Below are positions 30,778-39,809 of a DNA stretch of 44,748 nucleotides, piece after piece. Position numbers and translations under genes: made by a program. Source of the stretch: Vicingus serpentipes (GTDB lineage Bacteria > Bacteroidota > Bacteroidia > Flavobacteriales_E > Vicingaceae). The stretch covers positions 1 through 44,748 of the forward strand of contig JAGFIT010000024.1 in NCBI GenBank assembly GCA_024103385.1. The letters run 5' to 3'. Every line of letters begins with the position of its first letter. Position 1 is the stretch's first letter. The notes under the pieces are model-generated. The model was not told the DNA's origin. It saw only the letters and a program-made list of their open reading frames with translations, and did not search any database.

Positions 30778-31866
30778 ATGGCAAAGAAATCGATAGTTAC
30801 TCCAAAATCATTACAATTTTTAGAAAAGTATATTAATAATGCAGCACCTACTGGGTTTGAATCTGAAGGACAAAAAATGTGGTTGGATTACATTAAGCCC
30901 TATGTAGATGATTATTTCGTAGATAATTATGGTTCAGTAGCAGCTATCATTAATCCTAAAGCGAAATATAAGGTGGTTATTGAAGCGCATGCTGATGAAA
31001 TTTCTTGGTTTGTTCATTATATATCGGATAAAGGTTTTATTTATTTGAGAAGAAATGGAGGTTCCGATCATCAAATAGCTCCATCAAAAAGAGTTAACAT
31101 TCATACAGACAAAGGTATTGTAAAAGCGGTATTTGGATGGCCAGCAATACACACGCGTAAAAATGGAAAAGAAGAGACTCCTAAACTGGATAATATCTTT
31201 TTAGATTGTGGTTGCATAACTAAAGAAGAAGTAGAAGAATTAGGTATTCACGTAGGATGTGTTGTGACTTATGAAGATGAGTTTATGGTGTTAAATAATC
31301 GTTATTATGTGGGCCGTGCTTTAGATAATAGAATAGGTGGTTTTATGATTGCTGAGGTAGCTCGTTTATTAAAAGAAAATAAAGTGAAATTACCATTTGG
31401 ATTGTATATTACCAATTCCGTTCAAGAAGAAGTAGGATTGAGAGGTGCGGAAATGATGGTGCAAAATATAAAACCCAACGTAGCTATTGTTACAGATGTT
31501 TGTCACGATACACAAACACCTATGATTAAAAAAATTGAACAAGGAGATAATCATGCGGGTCAAGGACCTGTTTTAACGTATGGTCCGGCTGTACAAAATA
31601 ATCTGTTAAAATTGATTATTGATGCTGCGAATAAAAAGAAAATTCCTTTTCAACGAGCGGCAGCAAGTAGAGCTACCGGAACAGATACAGATGCTTTTGC
31701 GTATGCTACTGGTGGAGTTCCTTCTGCATTGATTTCTTTACCATTACGTTATATGCATACAACTGTAGAGATGGTACACAAAGAAGATGTAGAAAATGTA
31801 ATTCGATTAATTTACGAATCACTTCAAAAAATTAAAAATAACCAAGACTTTAGATACTTAAAATAA
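30778..31866 (+). CDS. M42 family aminopeptidase
   Basis: The 362-residue protein shows the co-catalytic zinc ligands of family M42: VVIEAHADEISW (His about 71), RALDNRIGG (bridging Asp), VQEEVGLRGA (catalytic Glu pair), VTDVCHD and MHTTVEMVHKEDV near the C-terminus. NAAPTGFESEGQ is the common N-terminal motif. These cytosolic, often dodecameric enzymes remove N-terminal residues from peptides; related proteins include endoglucanase-M types and glutamyl aminopeptidase. It is transcribed alone, with a hairpin terminator after the stop. Confidence 0.93.
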   Translation: MAKKSIVTPKSLQFLEKYINNAAPTGFESEGQKMWLDYIKPYVDDYFVDNYGSVAAIINPKAKYKVVIEAHADEISWFVHYISDKGFIYLRRNGGSDHQIAPSKRVNIHTDKGIVKAVFGWPAIHTRKNGKEETPKLDNIFLDCGCITKEEVEELGIHVGCVVTYEDEFMVLNNRYYVGRALDNRIGGFMIAEVARLLKENKVKLPFGLYITNSVQEEVGLRGAEMMVQNIKPNVAIVTDVCHDTQTPMIKKIEQGDNHAGQGPVLTYGPAVQNNLLKLIIDAANKKKIPFQRAAASRATGTDTDAFAYATGGVPSALISLPLRYMHTTVEMVHKEDVENVIRLIYESLQKIKNNQDFRYLK

Positions 31867-31869
31867 TAG

Positions 31870-31895
31870 AAAAGGAGCTAGGAGGCTCCTTTTTT
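31870..31895. terminator. Bidirectional terminator between the M42 and DUF2797 genes
   Basis: AAAAGGAGC (31870-31878) and GCTCCTTTT (31885-31893) are perfect complements around a six-base loop, followed by more T. With A-rich sequence on the other side, it can end both converging transcripts. Confidence 0.88.
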
Positions 31896-31896
31896 A

Positions 31897-32694
31897 TTAG
31901 TAATCTAGATTTATTACGTACCCTCCATGTTTTCGAATGTTGAGAACGATTCCGTTCTCAAAAAGTAAGTATTGTCCTTTAATACCTACTAATTTTCCAG
32001 TGTATTTAGGTACTTTGTCGAAGCCAATACTTTTTACTTTTATTGGATAATCAAGTACAGGAAAATTCAAATCTAATATTTCGTTTTTCTCTATGATATA
32101 TTGATGATACTCTTCATCCAATAATGTTTTTGCTTCATGTTTTTTATCAATCAAATCAACTTCAGGATATACATTCATCAACATTTTTCTCCAATTGGTT
32201 TTGTCCGCCATATGGTCTTTTAAACTTACTTCAATCATGCCAGCTAAGTAACGATTAGGGGTTTCGGCCAGTTTAATGGCTTTTATAGCTCCTTGGTCTA
32301 TCCAACGAGTAGGAATTTGAGTTCCTCTGGTCACTCCTACCTTAATACCACTTGTTAAGGAGAGATAAACCACGTGAGGTTTTAATTGCACTTCTTGCTC
32401 GTACGTTAGGTCTCTATCTTCAATTCCTAAATGAGCTTTAGATAATTCAGGATGAATAATCCATTCAGCAGCTTCAGGAGCATCTCTAAAACAAGGGTAA
32501 CAGAATCCTTGATTAAAAGATTTAACTGTTTCTCTACCACATTTTATACAAATAATCTGGTTCTGATAAACTAAAGAAATTTCTTGACCAATAAGCTGAT
32601 TTACATTTACTAAATCTTCTCCAATTGGGAGCTGATATTCAACCTCTTCTCCTAATTGGGTACGCATTTTTTTTATTTGACCTTTGTAGTTCAC
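31897..32694 (-). CDS. DUF2797 family protein
   Basis: The 265-residue protein has a four-cysteine zinc-ribbon-like element, CIKCGRETVKSFNQGFCYPC (residues about 49-68). LTSGIKVGVTRGTQIPTRWI follows, and APNRY-like TPNRYLAGMIEVSL; this arrangement is the DUF2797 family as I know it. VTRGTQIPTRWIDQGA resembles a GIY-YIG-type nuclease core, so a nucleic-acid role has been suspected, but function is not established. It is divergent from the GH3 gene and shares an 81-base intergenic region with it. There is no signal peptide. Confidence 0.85.
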   Translation of the reverse strand: MNYKGQIKKMRTQLGEEVEYQLPIGEDLVNVNQLIGQEISLVYQNQIICIKCGRETVKSFNQGFCYPCFRDAPEAAEWIIHPELSKAHLGIEDRDLTYEQEVQLKPHVVYLSLTSGIKVGVTRGTQIPTRWIDQGAIKAIKLAETPNRYLAGMIEVSLKDHMADKTNWRKMLMNVYPEVDLIDKKHEAKTLLDEEYHQYIIEKNEILDLNFPVLDYPIKVKSIGFDKVPKYTGKLVGIKGQYLLFENGIVLNIRKHGGYVINLDY

Positions 32695-32775
32695 AATTAA
32701 TGATTTGATAAAGTTTAAAAGTACATAAAGTTACAAGTTTACATTTAACTTTACGCTTTCAAACTTTCAACTCTA

Positions 32776-34290
32776 ATGGAAATTATCAATTCTGTTTTTT
32801 CTTGGATTATTAAAAAGCGTATCCATCAAATGGAATTGTTTATTAGGTATCCTAAAGAGGTACAGAACGATGTTTTTCTAGAATTGATAAATAGTGCTAA
32901 AAACACCGAATGGGGGAAAAAGTACGATTATCGAACTATTAAAACCTATCAAGATTATAAGGATAGGGTTCCTTTACAAGATTATGAAAGCTTAAAAAAA
33001 GATGTATCAAGAATTCAACAAGGAGAGAAAAATATTTTATGGCCTTCTGATATTAAATGGTTTGCAAAATCTTCGGGAACAACAACTGGTAAAAGCAAAT
33101 TTATTCCTGTAAGTAAAGAGTCTTTAGAAGACTGTCATTATAAGGGAGGTAAAGATTTGCTGGCGATATACCACTATAATCACCCTAGCTCTAAGTTGAT
33201 TTTAGGTAAAACATTGGTTGTAGGAGGAAGCACACAGTTAAATCAATTCAAAAATGGTTCTTATTACGGAGATTTATCAGCTATTATCATGAAAAATTTT
33301 CCGGTATGGGTGGAACAAAGAAGAGTTCCTAAAATGGCTATTGCAGTAATGGATGATTGGGAAGAAAAGATTGAAAAGATGGCCATTTCAACAACAAAAG
33401 AGGATGTATCTAATATTTCTGGCGTGCCATCATGGACATTGATTTTATTAAGAAGAATTTTAGAATTAAATAAAATAGATAATATCCTTGAAGTATGGCC
33501 AAATCTAGAATTATTTATGCATGGAGGGGTTAATTTTTCACCCTATAAAGAGCAATTTAAAAAATTGATACCAAAATTCAGTATGAATTATTATGAAAAC
33601 TATAATGCTTCAGAAGGTTTTTTTGGGATACAAGATCAAAGTGGAGTAGAGGAAATGTTGTTGATGCTGGACTATGGAATTTTTTATGAGTTTATTGAAC
33701 AAGGAGCTAAAGATAAGGTAGTAACAATTGAGGGTGTTGAATTGAGTAAGACTTATGAATTAGTTATTTCAACGAATGCAGGATTATGGAGGTATAAAAT
33801 GGGAGATACGATACAGTTTACTTCATTAAATCCTTTTAGAATAAAAGTAGTAGGTAGGGTTAAAAGTTTTATCAATGCTTTTGGTGAAGAGTTGGTAATT
33901 GAGAATGCTGAAAAAGCATTATCGTATACTTGTGCTAAAACAGAAGCAGAGGTTAAAGAATATACAGCTGCTCCAATTTATTTTGAAGATAATCAATCAG
34001 GTAAACACCAATGGTTAATTGAATTTGAAAAACCACCAAAGGATGTCATTCATTTTTCTCGGATATTGGATGAGCAATTGAAATTAATCAACTCCGATTA
34101 TGCTGCAAAAAGGAGCCATGATTTGGTTTTAGGACTCCCTGAAGTGAATAGTTTAAGAAAAGGCGTTTTTCATCAATGGATGAAGCAAAATGGCAAGTTA
34201 GGAGGACAACATAAGGTTCCACGTTTGTCAAATCATCGAAAATACGTAGAGGAATTACTTGAAATAAAGTTAGACTTAAAAGGAACTTAA
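32776..34290 (+). CDS. GH3 family acyl-adenylating protein
   Basis: The 504-residue protein has the ANL-type ATP motif SSGTTTGKSKFIPVS (residues about 97-111), the YYENYNASEGFFGIQ motif and LWRYKMGDTIQF. These are the three GH3 motifs. Plant GH3 proteins attach amino acids to acyl hormones by way of an acyl-AMP; bacterial members are common in Bacteroidota, but their substrates are unknown. There is no membrane or signal segment. It is divergent from DUF2797 and followed, after 73 bases, by a secreted protein of unknown function on the same strand. Confidence 0.9.
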   Translation: MEIINSVFSWIIKKRIHQMELFIRYPKEVQNDVFLELINSAKNTEWGKKYDYRTIKTYQDYKDRVPLQDYESLKKDVSRIQQGEKNILWPSDIKWFAKSSGTTTGKSKFIPVSKESLEDCHYKGGKDLLAIYHYNHPSSKLILGKTLVVGGSTQLNQFKNGSYYGDLSAIIMKNFPVWVEQRRVPKMAIAVMDDWEEKIEKMAISTTKEDVSNISGVPSWTLILLRRILELNKIDNILEVWPNLELFMHGGVNFSPYKEQFKKLIPKFSMNYYENYNASEGFFGIQDQSGVEEMLLMLDYGIFYEFIEQGAKDKVVTIEGVELSKTYELVISTNAGLWRYKMGDTIQFTSLNPFRIKVVGRVKSFINAFGEELVIENAEKALSYTCAKTEAEVKEYTAAPIYFEDNQSGKHQWLIEFEKPPKDVIHFSRILDEQLKLINSDYAAKRSHDLVLGLPEVNSLRKGVFHQWMKQNGKLGGQHKVPRLSNHRKYVEELLEIKLDLKGT

Positions 34291-34363
34291 TTTTCTATCA
34301 GATATAAGTTCAGTAAATTTATTTCAACAAAAATGGGTATCTTTATTAACAGACAATATTTGA

Positions 34364-35149
34364 ATGAAACATATCTTTTCTATACTTCTATTACTGACCA
34401 CCTTAACTATTTATTCTCAATCCATTCAAGAGTTTAATGGGAAAGCATTACTTACAGACCAGTTTGGTTATTATTACGAAATAAAAGATAATGAAATTAA
34501 AAAGTACATTAATACAGGACAATTATACTACACGTATAGTAATAATGTGTTGGGAGTAATTTCTAATGTGGATGTAACCAATCCTTACAAAGTGGTTGTT
34601 TACTTTAACGATTTTACTAAAATTGTTATTCTAGACAACATGCTTTCTCCAGCAAGTGATGTAGTTGATTTAACAACAATTAATCAGGATGAAACCTCTT
34701 TAGTTTGTAGGTCATACAACGATGCTTTTTGGTATTATAATTTTATACAATTTAAATTAACGAGAGTTAATCATTTGTTGGAAGAAACTAATAACTCGGG
34801 AAATATAGCAACCCTTTTAGGTAAAAATATTCAACCTAACTTTATGGTAGAGTACAATAATAAAGTCTATCTAAATGACCCTAAACATGGAATTCTAGTA
34901 TTTGATATTTATGGAACTTACCTTAAAACGATACCAATATACGGATTGGAGCAATTTCAGGTAAAAGAAAAGTACATTGTGTATGTGAATAATAGTTCTC
35001 AAATAGAACGTTATGACTTTTTTACCCTGGAAAAGGAGGTTTACGATCCTGAAAAGTATCAGAATATCCAACTGGTTCGAATTGAAAATAAGCTAATTTA
35101 TGCTGTTGATAAAAATCATCGTTTAATCATCGACAAAATTTACAAGTAA
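34364..35149 (+). CDS. Exported protein of unknown function, beta-propeller-like
   Basis: The 261-residue product has a signal peptide (MKHIFSILLLLTTLTIYSQ). The rest is made of short repeated beta segments (DQFGYYYEIKDNEIKKYI, NNKVYLNDPKHGILVFDIYG, NKLIYAVDKNHRLIIDKIY) of the kind found in small beta-propellers. The mid-part has NPYKVVVYFNDFTKIVILD. Homologues beside deoxynucleoside kinase genes are familiar in Flavobacteriales, but no function is known to me. No lipobox is present, so it is likely periplasmic or outer-membrane associated. It is 53 bases from the kinase gene and may be co-transcribed with it. Confidence 0.8.
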   Translation: MKHIFSILLLLTTLTIYSQSIQEFNGKALLTDQFGYYYEIKDNEIKKYINTGQLYYTYSNNVLGVISNVDVTNPYKVVVYFNDFTKIVILDNMLSPASDVVDLTTINQDETSLVCRSYNDAFWYYNFIQFKLTRVNHLLEETNNSGNIATLLGKNIQPNFMVEYNNKVYLNDPKHGILVFDIYGTYLKTIPIYGLEQFQVKEKYIVYVNNSSQIERYDFFTLEKEVYDPEKYQNIQLVRIENKLIYAVDKNHRLIIDKIYK

Positions 35150-35202
35150 GTGATTTAACAACTATTTTTTTGTATTTTTAATTTCTTAATAAAAATGGAG
35201 AT

Positions 35203-35826
35203 ATGATTATTGCAGTAGCAGGAAATATAGGTTCTGGAAAAACAACCTTAGCCACTTTGTTATCGAAACATTACAATTGGGATGCCCATTTTGAAGATGT
35301 AGATGAAAATCCATATTTGAATGATTTTTATAACGATATGCAACGGTGGTCATTTAATCTACAGGTGTATTATATGACCAGTAGAATTAGTAAGATCCAA
35401 GAAATTAGAGAGAGTAAGAAAAACGTTATTCAAGATAGAACGTTGTATGAGGATGCATACATATTTGCTCCTAATCTTCATTCTATGGGGTTAATGACTA
35501 CAAGAGATTTTGAGACTTATTTTTCATTATTTAAATTACAAGAAACTTTTATTCAACCACCTGATGTATTAATCTATTTAAGAGCTTCTGTTCCGACATT
35601 AGTTAATCAAATTCAGAAAAGAGGGAGAGATTATGAAGAGAGTATTCGATTGGACTATCTTAAGCGTTTAAATGAACGTTACGAAGCATGGGTAACCACT
35701 TATGATCAAGGTAAGTTGTTGATTGTTGATGTAGACAACAACAATTTTTCTGAAAATGCAGAAGACTTAGGAACAATTATACAAAGTATAGATGCAGAAA
35801 TAAACGGATTATTTGATTCAAAGTAA
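35203..35826 (+). CDS. Deoxynucleoside kinase
   Basis: The 207-residue protein has the P-loop GNIGSGKTT (residues 7-15), a substrate Glu segment (FEDVDENPYL), the DRTLYEDAYIF motif (DRS-type catalytic region) and the lid RGRDYEESI. These are the standard features of dNK/dGK-dCK-type kinases, which phosphorylate deoxynucleosides in nucleotide salvage. The exact base specificity cannot be read. A strong terminator follows at 35854-35879. Confidence 0.92.
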   Translation: MIIAVAGNIGSGKTTLATLLSKHYNWDAHFEDVDENPYLNDFYNDMQRWSFNLQVYYMTSRISKIQEIRESKKNVIQDRTLYEDAYIFAPNLHSMGLMTTRDFETYFSLFKLQETFIQPPDVLIYLRASVPTLVNQIQKRGRDYEESIRLDYLKRLNERYEAWVTTYDQGKLLIVDVDNNNFSENAEDLGTIIQSIDAEINGLFDSK

Positions 35827-35853
35827 TTCCTAATTGATAAAATATTTATTATG

Positions 35854-35879
35854 AAGCACCTCCTTGAGGTGCTTTTTTT
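35854..35879 (+). terminator. Terminator of the deoxynucleoside kinase gene
   Basis: AAGCACCTC (35854-35862) pairs perfectly with GAGGTGCTT (35866-35874) around a CTT loop, and a T-run follows. Confidence 0.9.
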
Positions 35880-35984
35880 ATGGGTCTCCATCGCATTTCA
35901 TTAGTAGAGAAGATAGATAGAAAAGTATTAGTAGAGCGAATATAAATCAAGAAATAATGTGATGATTAGAATGTGTTTGAAGAA

Positions 35985-36021
35985 GATTCCTAACCTTCGT
36001 TTTACTACGTCAGGAATGACG
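35985..36021. repeat. Dispersed CGTCAGGAATGACG repeat, copy 1
   Basis: The inverted arms ATTCCT (35986-35991) and AGGAAT (36012-36017) bracket a core containing CTTCGTTTTAC, which also occurs at about 4608. A partial second copy, GCGTCAGGAATGATG, lies at 36128-36142. Confidence 0.6.
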
Positions 36022-36168
36022 GTATTTAATGTTTTTCTTTCTGTTAGGATATTATCTTTTTCTATTTGATAGCGTAAATTGAGTAGGCTTATTTTCCCTG
36101 ATTTCCTCCCGATGGCTACTGTGGGATGCGTCAGGAATGATGTGATTTGTAAAAAGTTTAAAGCACAA

Positions 36169-36196
36169 AAAAACCCCGATATGTATCGGGGTTTTT
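36169..36196. terminator. Terminator downstream of the abundant-type barrel gene
   Basis: CCCCGATA and TATCGGGG are perfect complements around TG, extended by A-runs and T-runs on both sides (36169-36181 and 36184-36196). Read leftward, it ends the barrel gene at 36217. Confidence 0.9.
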
Positions 36197-36216
36197 AATC
36201 TTATTAAATCTACTTC

Positions 36217-37077
36217 TTAGAAGTGGAAAGTAATGTTTAAGTTAGCACCACTAACTCCAGTATCAAAACTCCAGTCACTAGTTTTAGATCCAGTTGTTGT
36301 GAAAGTTTCTAATTTTTGGTCAGCAGCATTCCATCTTTCAGTTGAAGTTTCGTTAGCTCCTGTACTAGACATAGAGAATCCGTAACCGTACTCAGCTCCG
36401 ATAGAGATTTTAGGAGCAACAAAATACTCAACTCCAATAAAACCATTTAAACCTAAAGCCATTGTGTTACCATTTTTCTCTTCAGTGTTTCTTGATCCTG
36501 GAACAATACCTCTGAACTGTACGTTAAGAGAATCCATAGTAGCTCCATACTCATAAGTAGTAGAACCACCACCAATTAAACCAAATAAGAAATCAGCTCC
36601 ATAATAACCTTGTAATCTAGTGCTTCCTTTTCTTTTTTCAAGACCAGCACCTACAACGAAAGAAAATCCGTTAGAGTTACTAATTTTGTTTTCGATAGCT
36701 CCAGTTCCTGGTAAAGTTGAACCAGTAGCAGTATCTTGTAAGTTTGTTTGGCTATCACCACCTAAACCGATTCTTACTTTACCTCTGTAAGCAGTAGTTT
36801 CATCTTTGAAATACTTTCCAGTTAAAGCCATTGTGTTGTTGTTGTTTAAAATGGCATTGCTGTTTGAATTCCATGTAGCACCACTTAAAGTGTTTTGACC
36901 AGTGTAACCACTGAACATGTTACCAAAGTAGTTTAAAAATGGATTAGCATCAAATCCGATAGCCCAATCACCAGCTTCTGGTAAAATAGCTTCACCTTTT
37001 TTAGATGTTAAACCGTCTTGTGCAAACGTAGTCGCTCCGATAAACAAAGCTGCTACAAATAATACTTTTTTCTTCAT
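36217..37077 (-). CDS. Abundant-type outer-membrane barrel protein (286 aa)
   Basis: A signal peptide MKKKVLFVAALFIGATTFAQ precedes a Gly/Asn/Thr-rich barrel. Strands include GKVRIGLGGDSQTNLQD, GFSFVVGAGLEKRKG, LQGYYGADFLFGLIGGG, ALGLNGFIGVEYFVAPKI and SIGAEYGYGFSMSS, and the C-terminus ANLNITFHF ends in Phe as expected for insertion by the BAM complex. The GVEYFVAPKISIGAEYGYG block is typical of Bacteroidota small porin-like proteins. A full -33/-7 promoter and a strong terminator on a single gene suggest strong, independent expression. No specific function is assigned. Confidence 0.85.
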   Translation of the reverse strand: MKKKVLFVAALFIGATTFAQDGLTSKKGEAILPEAGDWAIGFDANPFLNYFGNMFSGYTGQNTLSGATWNSNSNAILNNNNTMALTGKYFKDETTAYRGKVRIGLGGDSQTNLQDTATGSTLPGTGAIENKISNSNGFSFVVGAGLEKRKGSTRLQGYYGADFLFGLIGGGSTTYEYGATMDSLNVQFRGIVPGSRNTEEKNGNTMALGLNGFIGVEYFVAPKISIGAEYGYGFSMSSTGANETSTERWNAADQKLETFTTTGSKTSDWSFDTGVSGANLNITFHF

Positions 37078-37123
37078 TATAAATTGTTTTAGTTAAACTT
37101 TAAATTTAATTTTTAGTTCGGGG

Positions 37124-37155
37124 CAAACATACTACATTTTTTTCAAACTGCGCAA
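37124..37155 (-). promoter_or_regulatory. Promoter of the 286-aa barrel gene
   Basis: On the - strand TTG (37155-37153) is followed after 21 bases by TATGTTTG (37131-37124) and then C, matching the TTTG/TAnnTTTGC pattern. The predicted leader is about 40 bases. It is one of the best promoters in the window. Confidence 0.6.
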
Positions 37156-37372
37156 GTTTTTTTTATTTTTATTAACAATTGTTTATAGTTATTAACATGC
37201 TGTTTATAACTCGTATACCCCTTTATTATTAGGTGTTCATGTGTTTTTTTTGAGCAAAAAATAAGTTATTAATATTCAAAAATAACATTTATTTAACAGA
37301 TTTATATATCGCTTAAAGGTTCTTTTATCCGTTTTTTTACTGATAAGGTGTAAAAATGAGCAAAAAAAGCAA
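37156..37372. other. AT-rich gap downstream of hppA
   Basis: About 215 bases without a credible gene lie between the hppA stop and the barrel-gene promoter. No strong hairpin with a T-run is seen; only short A/T runs occur. How hppA transcription ends is therefore not visible. Confidence 0.5.
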
Positions 37373-39616
37373 TTAATGGAGCTCTGGAGAAGTAGTAACT
37401 TCTATTTGAATGGCTTCTTTTTCCACCTTTTCGGTTGATGCAGTATGTCCACCTAATATTGGAGCGATAACTAAGCCTATTAAACAAGTTAACTTGATTA
37501 AGATGTTCATTGAAGGTCCAGACGTATCTTTAAAAGGGTCACCAACTGTATCTCCAGTTACTGCAGCTTTATGTGCTTCAGAACCTTTATAAGTCATTTC
37601 TCCATTTATTTCAACACCAGCTTCAAAAGATTTTTTAGCATTGTCCCATGCACCACCTGCGTTGTTTTGGAAAATAGCCCATAAAACACCACTCACAGTT
37701 ACACCAGCCATGTATCCACCTAGCATTTCGGCAACTAACAAGTTATTGTCGCTATACACCAATTTCCCTATCATTACAATAGCAATAGGAAAACCAATTG
37801 TTAAAATTCCTGGTAACATCATTTCTTTTAAAGAAGCTTTAGTGGAGATGTCAACACATTTAGCATAGTCAGGTTTTCCAGTCCCTTCCATAATTCCCGG
37901 TATTTCTTTAAACTGACGTCTAACTTCATATACCATTTCCATAGCAGCTTTACCAACAGAGTTCATTGCTAAAGCAGAAAATACTACTGGAATCATACCT
38001 CCAACAAATAGCATGGCTAATACGGGGGCTTTAAATATATTAATCCCATCAATTCCTGTAAAGGTTACATAAGCAGCAAATAAAGCTAAAGATGTTAATG
38101 CGGCAGAAGCAATAGCAAAACCTTTTCCTGTAGCGGCAGTTGTATTACCTACAGAATCTAAAATATCAGTACGTTCTCTAACTATTGGCTCTTGTTCACT
38201 CATTTCGGCAATACCTCCTGCATTATCAGAGATAGGTCCAAAAGCATCAATTGCTAGCTGCATAGCAGTAGTAGCCATCATAGCAGAAGCAGCCAATGCT
38301 ACCCCATAAAACCCTGCGAAAGCATAAGATGCCCATATTGCAGCAGCAAATAATAACACAGAGGAGAAAGTAGATATCATACCTGTAGCCAAACCAGCAA
38401 TAATGTTTGTTCCTGCACCTGTACTAGATTGTTGAACTATTTTTAAAACAGGTTTTTTGCCTAACCCTGTATAGTATTCTGTAAAAGAGGATATTGCTGC
38501 TCCAACAACTAAACCTACTAATGTTGCAAAAAATACTCTCATTGAGGAAATATTTTGAGTTCCCTCTCCAAAGAAATCCATTTGCATCGTTTCTGGTAAC
38601 ATCCATCTTACTAAACCGAAACAAGAAACCGCAACTAATACAATAGATGTCCAGTTACCAATGTTTAATGCTTTTTGAACTTCCTTTTCTTTGGCATCGT
38701 TAGAAGAAATTTTTACTAATAGCGTACCGATTATAGAAATAATAATTCCTACACCAGCAATTGCCATTGGTAAAAGGATTGGTCCAATTCCACCAAAAGC
38801 ATCTTGGATTGCTCCACCCATATCTTCAATCACATAGTTTCCTAAAACCATTGCAGCTAACACAGTAGCAACATAAGATCCAAATAAATCAGCTCCCATA
38901 CCTGCAACATCACCAACGTTATCACCAACGTTATCAGCAATAGTTGCTGGGTTTCTAGGATCGTCTTCTGGAATACCTGCTTCAACTTTACCAACCAAGT
39001 CAGCTCCAACGTCTGCAGCTTTAGTATATATACCACCACCAACTCTAGCAAATAAAGCAATTGATTCGGCTCCTAATGAAAATCCAGCCAATGTTTCTAA
39101 AACGATGGTCATATCCGAAGTAGTTGTCCATACTCCTTTCATGAATGTATGAAAGAATATGATGAAGAAACTGGTTAATCCTAAAACAGCTAAACCAGCA
39201 ACTCCTAGTCCCATTACAGTTCCACCTCCAAACGATACTTTTAATGCGTCTGGTAAACTAGTACGAGCTGCTTGAGTTGTTCTTACATTTGTTTTTGTAG
39301 CGATTTTCATCCCAATGTTTCCTGCGAAAGCAGAAAAAACGGCACCTATTATAAATGCAACAACAATTAAAATGTGTGTAGTAGGTACCACAAAAGAAAC
39401 ACCTGCTAAAACAATACTTGCTCCAATAACAAAGAATGTTAATAAACGATATTCTGCCTTTAAGAATGCTAAAGCACCTTCATAAATGTGGTCAGAAATC
39501 TCTTTCATTTTTCCATCTCCAGCATCTTGTTTCATTACCCATGCCTTTTTAATTAACATGTATGCTAGGCCTAGAAGTGATAAAACTATTGGTAAGTAAA
39601 TTGCAAATTTTTCCAT
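37373..39616 (-). CDS. hppA: Membrane-bound ion-pumping pyrophosphatase
   Basis: The 747-residue protein has about 16 membrane spans and the hallmark pyrophosphate-binding motif [20 protein letters not shown] followed by [17 protein letters not shown]. The second acidic site is [17 protein letters not shown], and [14 protein letters not shown] is near the C-terminus. In [12 protein letters not shown] the positions that are Lys/Thr in K+-independent enzymes are Ala/Gly, so a K+-dependent enzyme is expected. Whether it pumps H+ or Na+ cannot be settled by eye. It couples PPi hydrolysis to ion export across the inner membrane. A TACTTTTG box (39659-39666) precedes it. The gap from 37372 down to 37078 shows no clear terminator. 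Confidence 0.96.
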   Translation of the reverse strand: MEKFAIYLPIVLSLLGLAYMLIKKAWVMKQDAGDGKMKEISDHIYEGALAFLKAEYRLLTFFVIGASIVLAGVSFVVPTTHILIVVAFIIGAVFSAFAGNIGMKIATKTNVRTTQAARTSLPDALKVSFGGGTVMGLGVAGLAVLGLTSFFIIFFHTFMKGVWTTTSDMTIVLETLAGFSLGAESIALFARVGGGIYTKAADVGADLVGKVEAGIPEDDPRNPATIADNVGDNVGDVAGMGADLFGSYVATVLAAMVLGNYVIEDMGGAIQDAFGGIGPILLPMAIAGVGIIISIIGTLLVKISSNDAKEKEVQKALNIGNWTSIVLVAVSCFGLVRWMLPETMQMDFFGEGTQNISSMRVFFATLVGLVVGAAISSFTEYYTGLGKKPVLKIVQQSSTGAGTNIIAGLATGMISTFSSVLLFAAAIWASYAFAGFYGVALAASAMMATTAMQLAIDAFGPISDNAGGIAEMSEQEPIVRERTDILDSVGNTTAATGKGFAIASAALTSLALFAAYVTFTGIDGINIFKAPVLAMLFVGGMIPVVFSALAMNSVGKAAMEMVYEVRRQFKEIPGIMEGTGKPDYAKCVDISTKASLKEMMLPGILTIGFPIAIVMIGKLVYSDNNLLVAEMLGGYMAGVTVSGVLWAIFQNNAGGAWDNAKKSFEAGVEINGEMTYKGSEAHKAAVTGDTVGDPFKDTSGPSMNILIKLTCLIGLVIAPILGGHTASTEKVEKEAIQIEVTTSPELH

Positions 39617-39658
39617 TGTATTTTTTTATTGATATTCTACTATATTTTTTTAGGACGG

Positions 39659-39666
39659 CAAAAGTA
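39659..39666 (-). promoter_or_regulatory. -7 box of hppA
   Basis: TACTTTTG on the - strand, followed by C, matches TAnnTTTGC exactly. The leader would be about 37 bases. No clear TTG is at -33. Confidence 0.55.
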
Positions 39667-39709
39667 GGGAATTAAGTTGAAAGTGAAAAATTAAAAAATA
39701 GTAGATAAG

Positions 39710-39777
39710 AGATGTAAGATTAAAAAGACGAGATTAGCAGATTTCAAGACTAAAAGATGTGAAGATTAAAAGAAGTC
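39710..39777. repeat. Decayed short tandem repeat between hppA and pdhB
   Basis: AGATGTAAGATTAAAA (39710-39725) recurs with one insertion as AGATGTGAAGATTAAAA (39755-39771), and an AAGACTAAAAG unit lies between them. The stretch is nearly free of C on this strand. It looks like a worn array of about 15-base units. Confidence 0.45.
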
Positions 39778-39809
39778 TTACTCATTATAAACTAACAACT
39801 AATCCTAAA

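Larger units (their letters stand above)
35827..36216. other. Gene-free stretch with two terminators and CGTCAGGAAT repeats
   Basis: This 390-base gap has no credible ORF. It contains the kinase terminator at 35854-35879, a repeat at 35985-36021 (GATTCCT...AGGAATGACG inverted arms), a second partial copy at 36128-36142 (GCGTCAGGAATGATG) and the barrel-gene terminator at 36169-36196. The repeats share CGTCAGGAATGA and resemble the CGTCAT-bounded element near tmRNA. Confidence 0.7.

Noticed and set aside
35827..36216. CRISPR-like array in the repeat-rich gap
   Set aside because: The repeats are few, unequal and palindromic at their ends, with no regular spacing.
38857..39060. Leucine-rich ORF on the - strand within hppA
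   Set aside because: It lies in an alternative frame of the pyrophosphatase gene and has no independent support.
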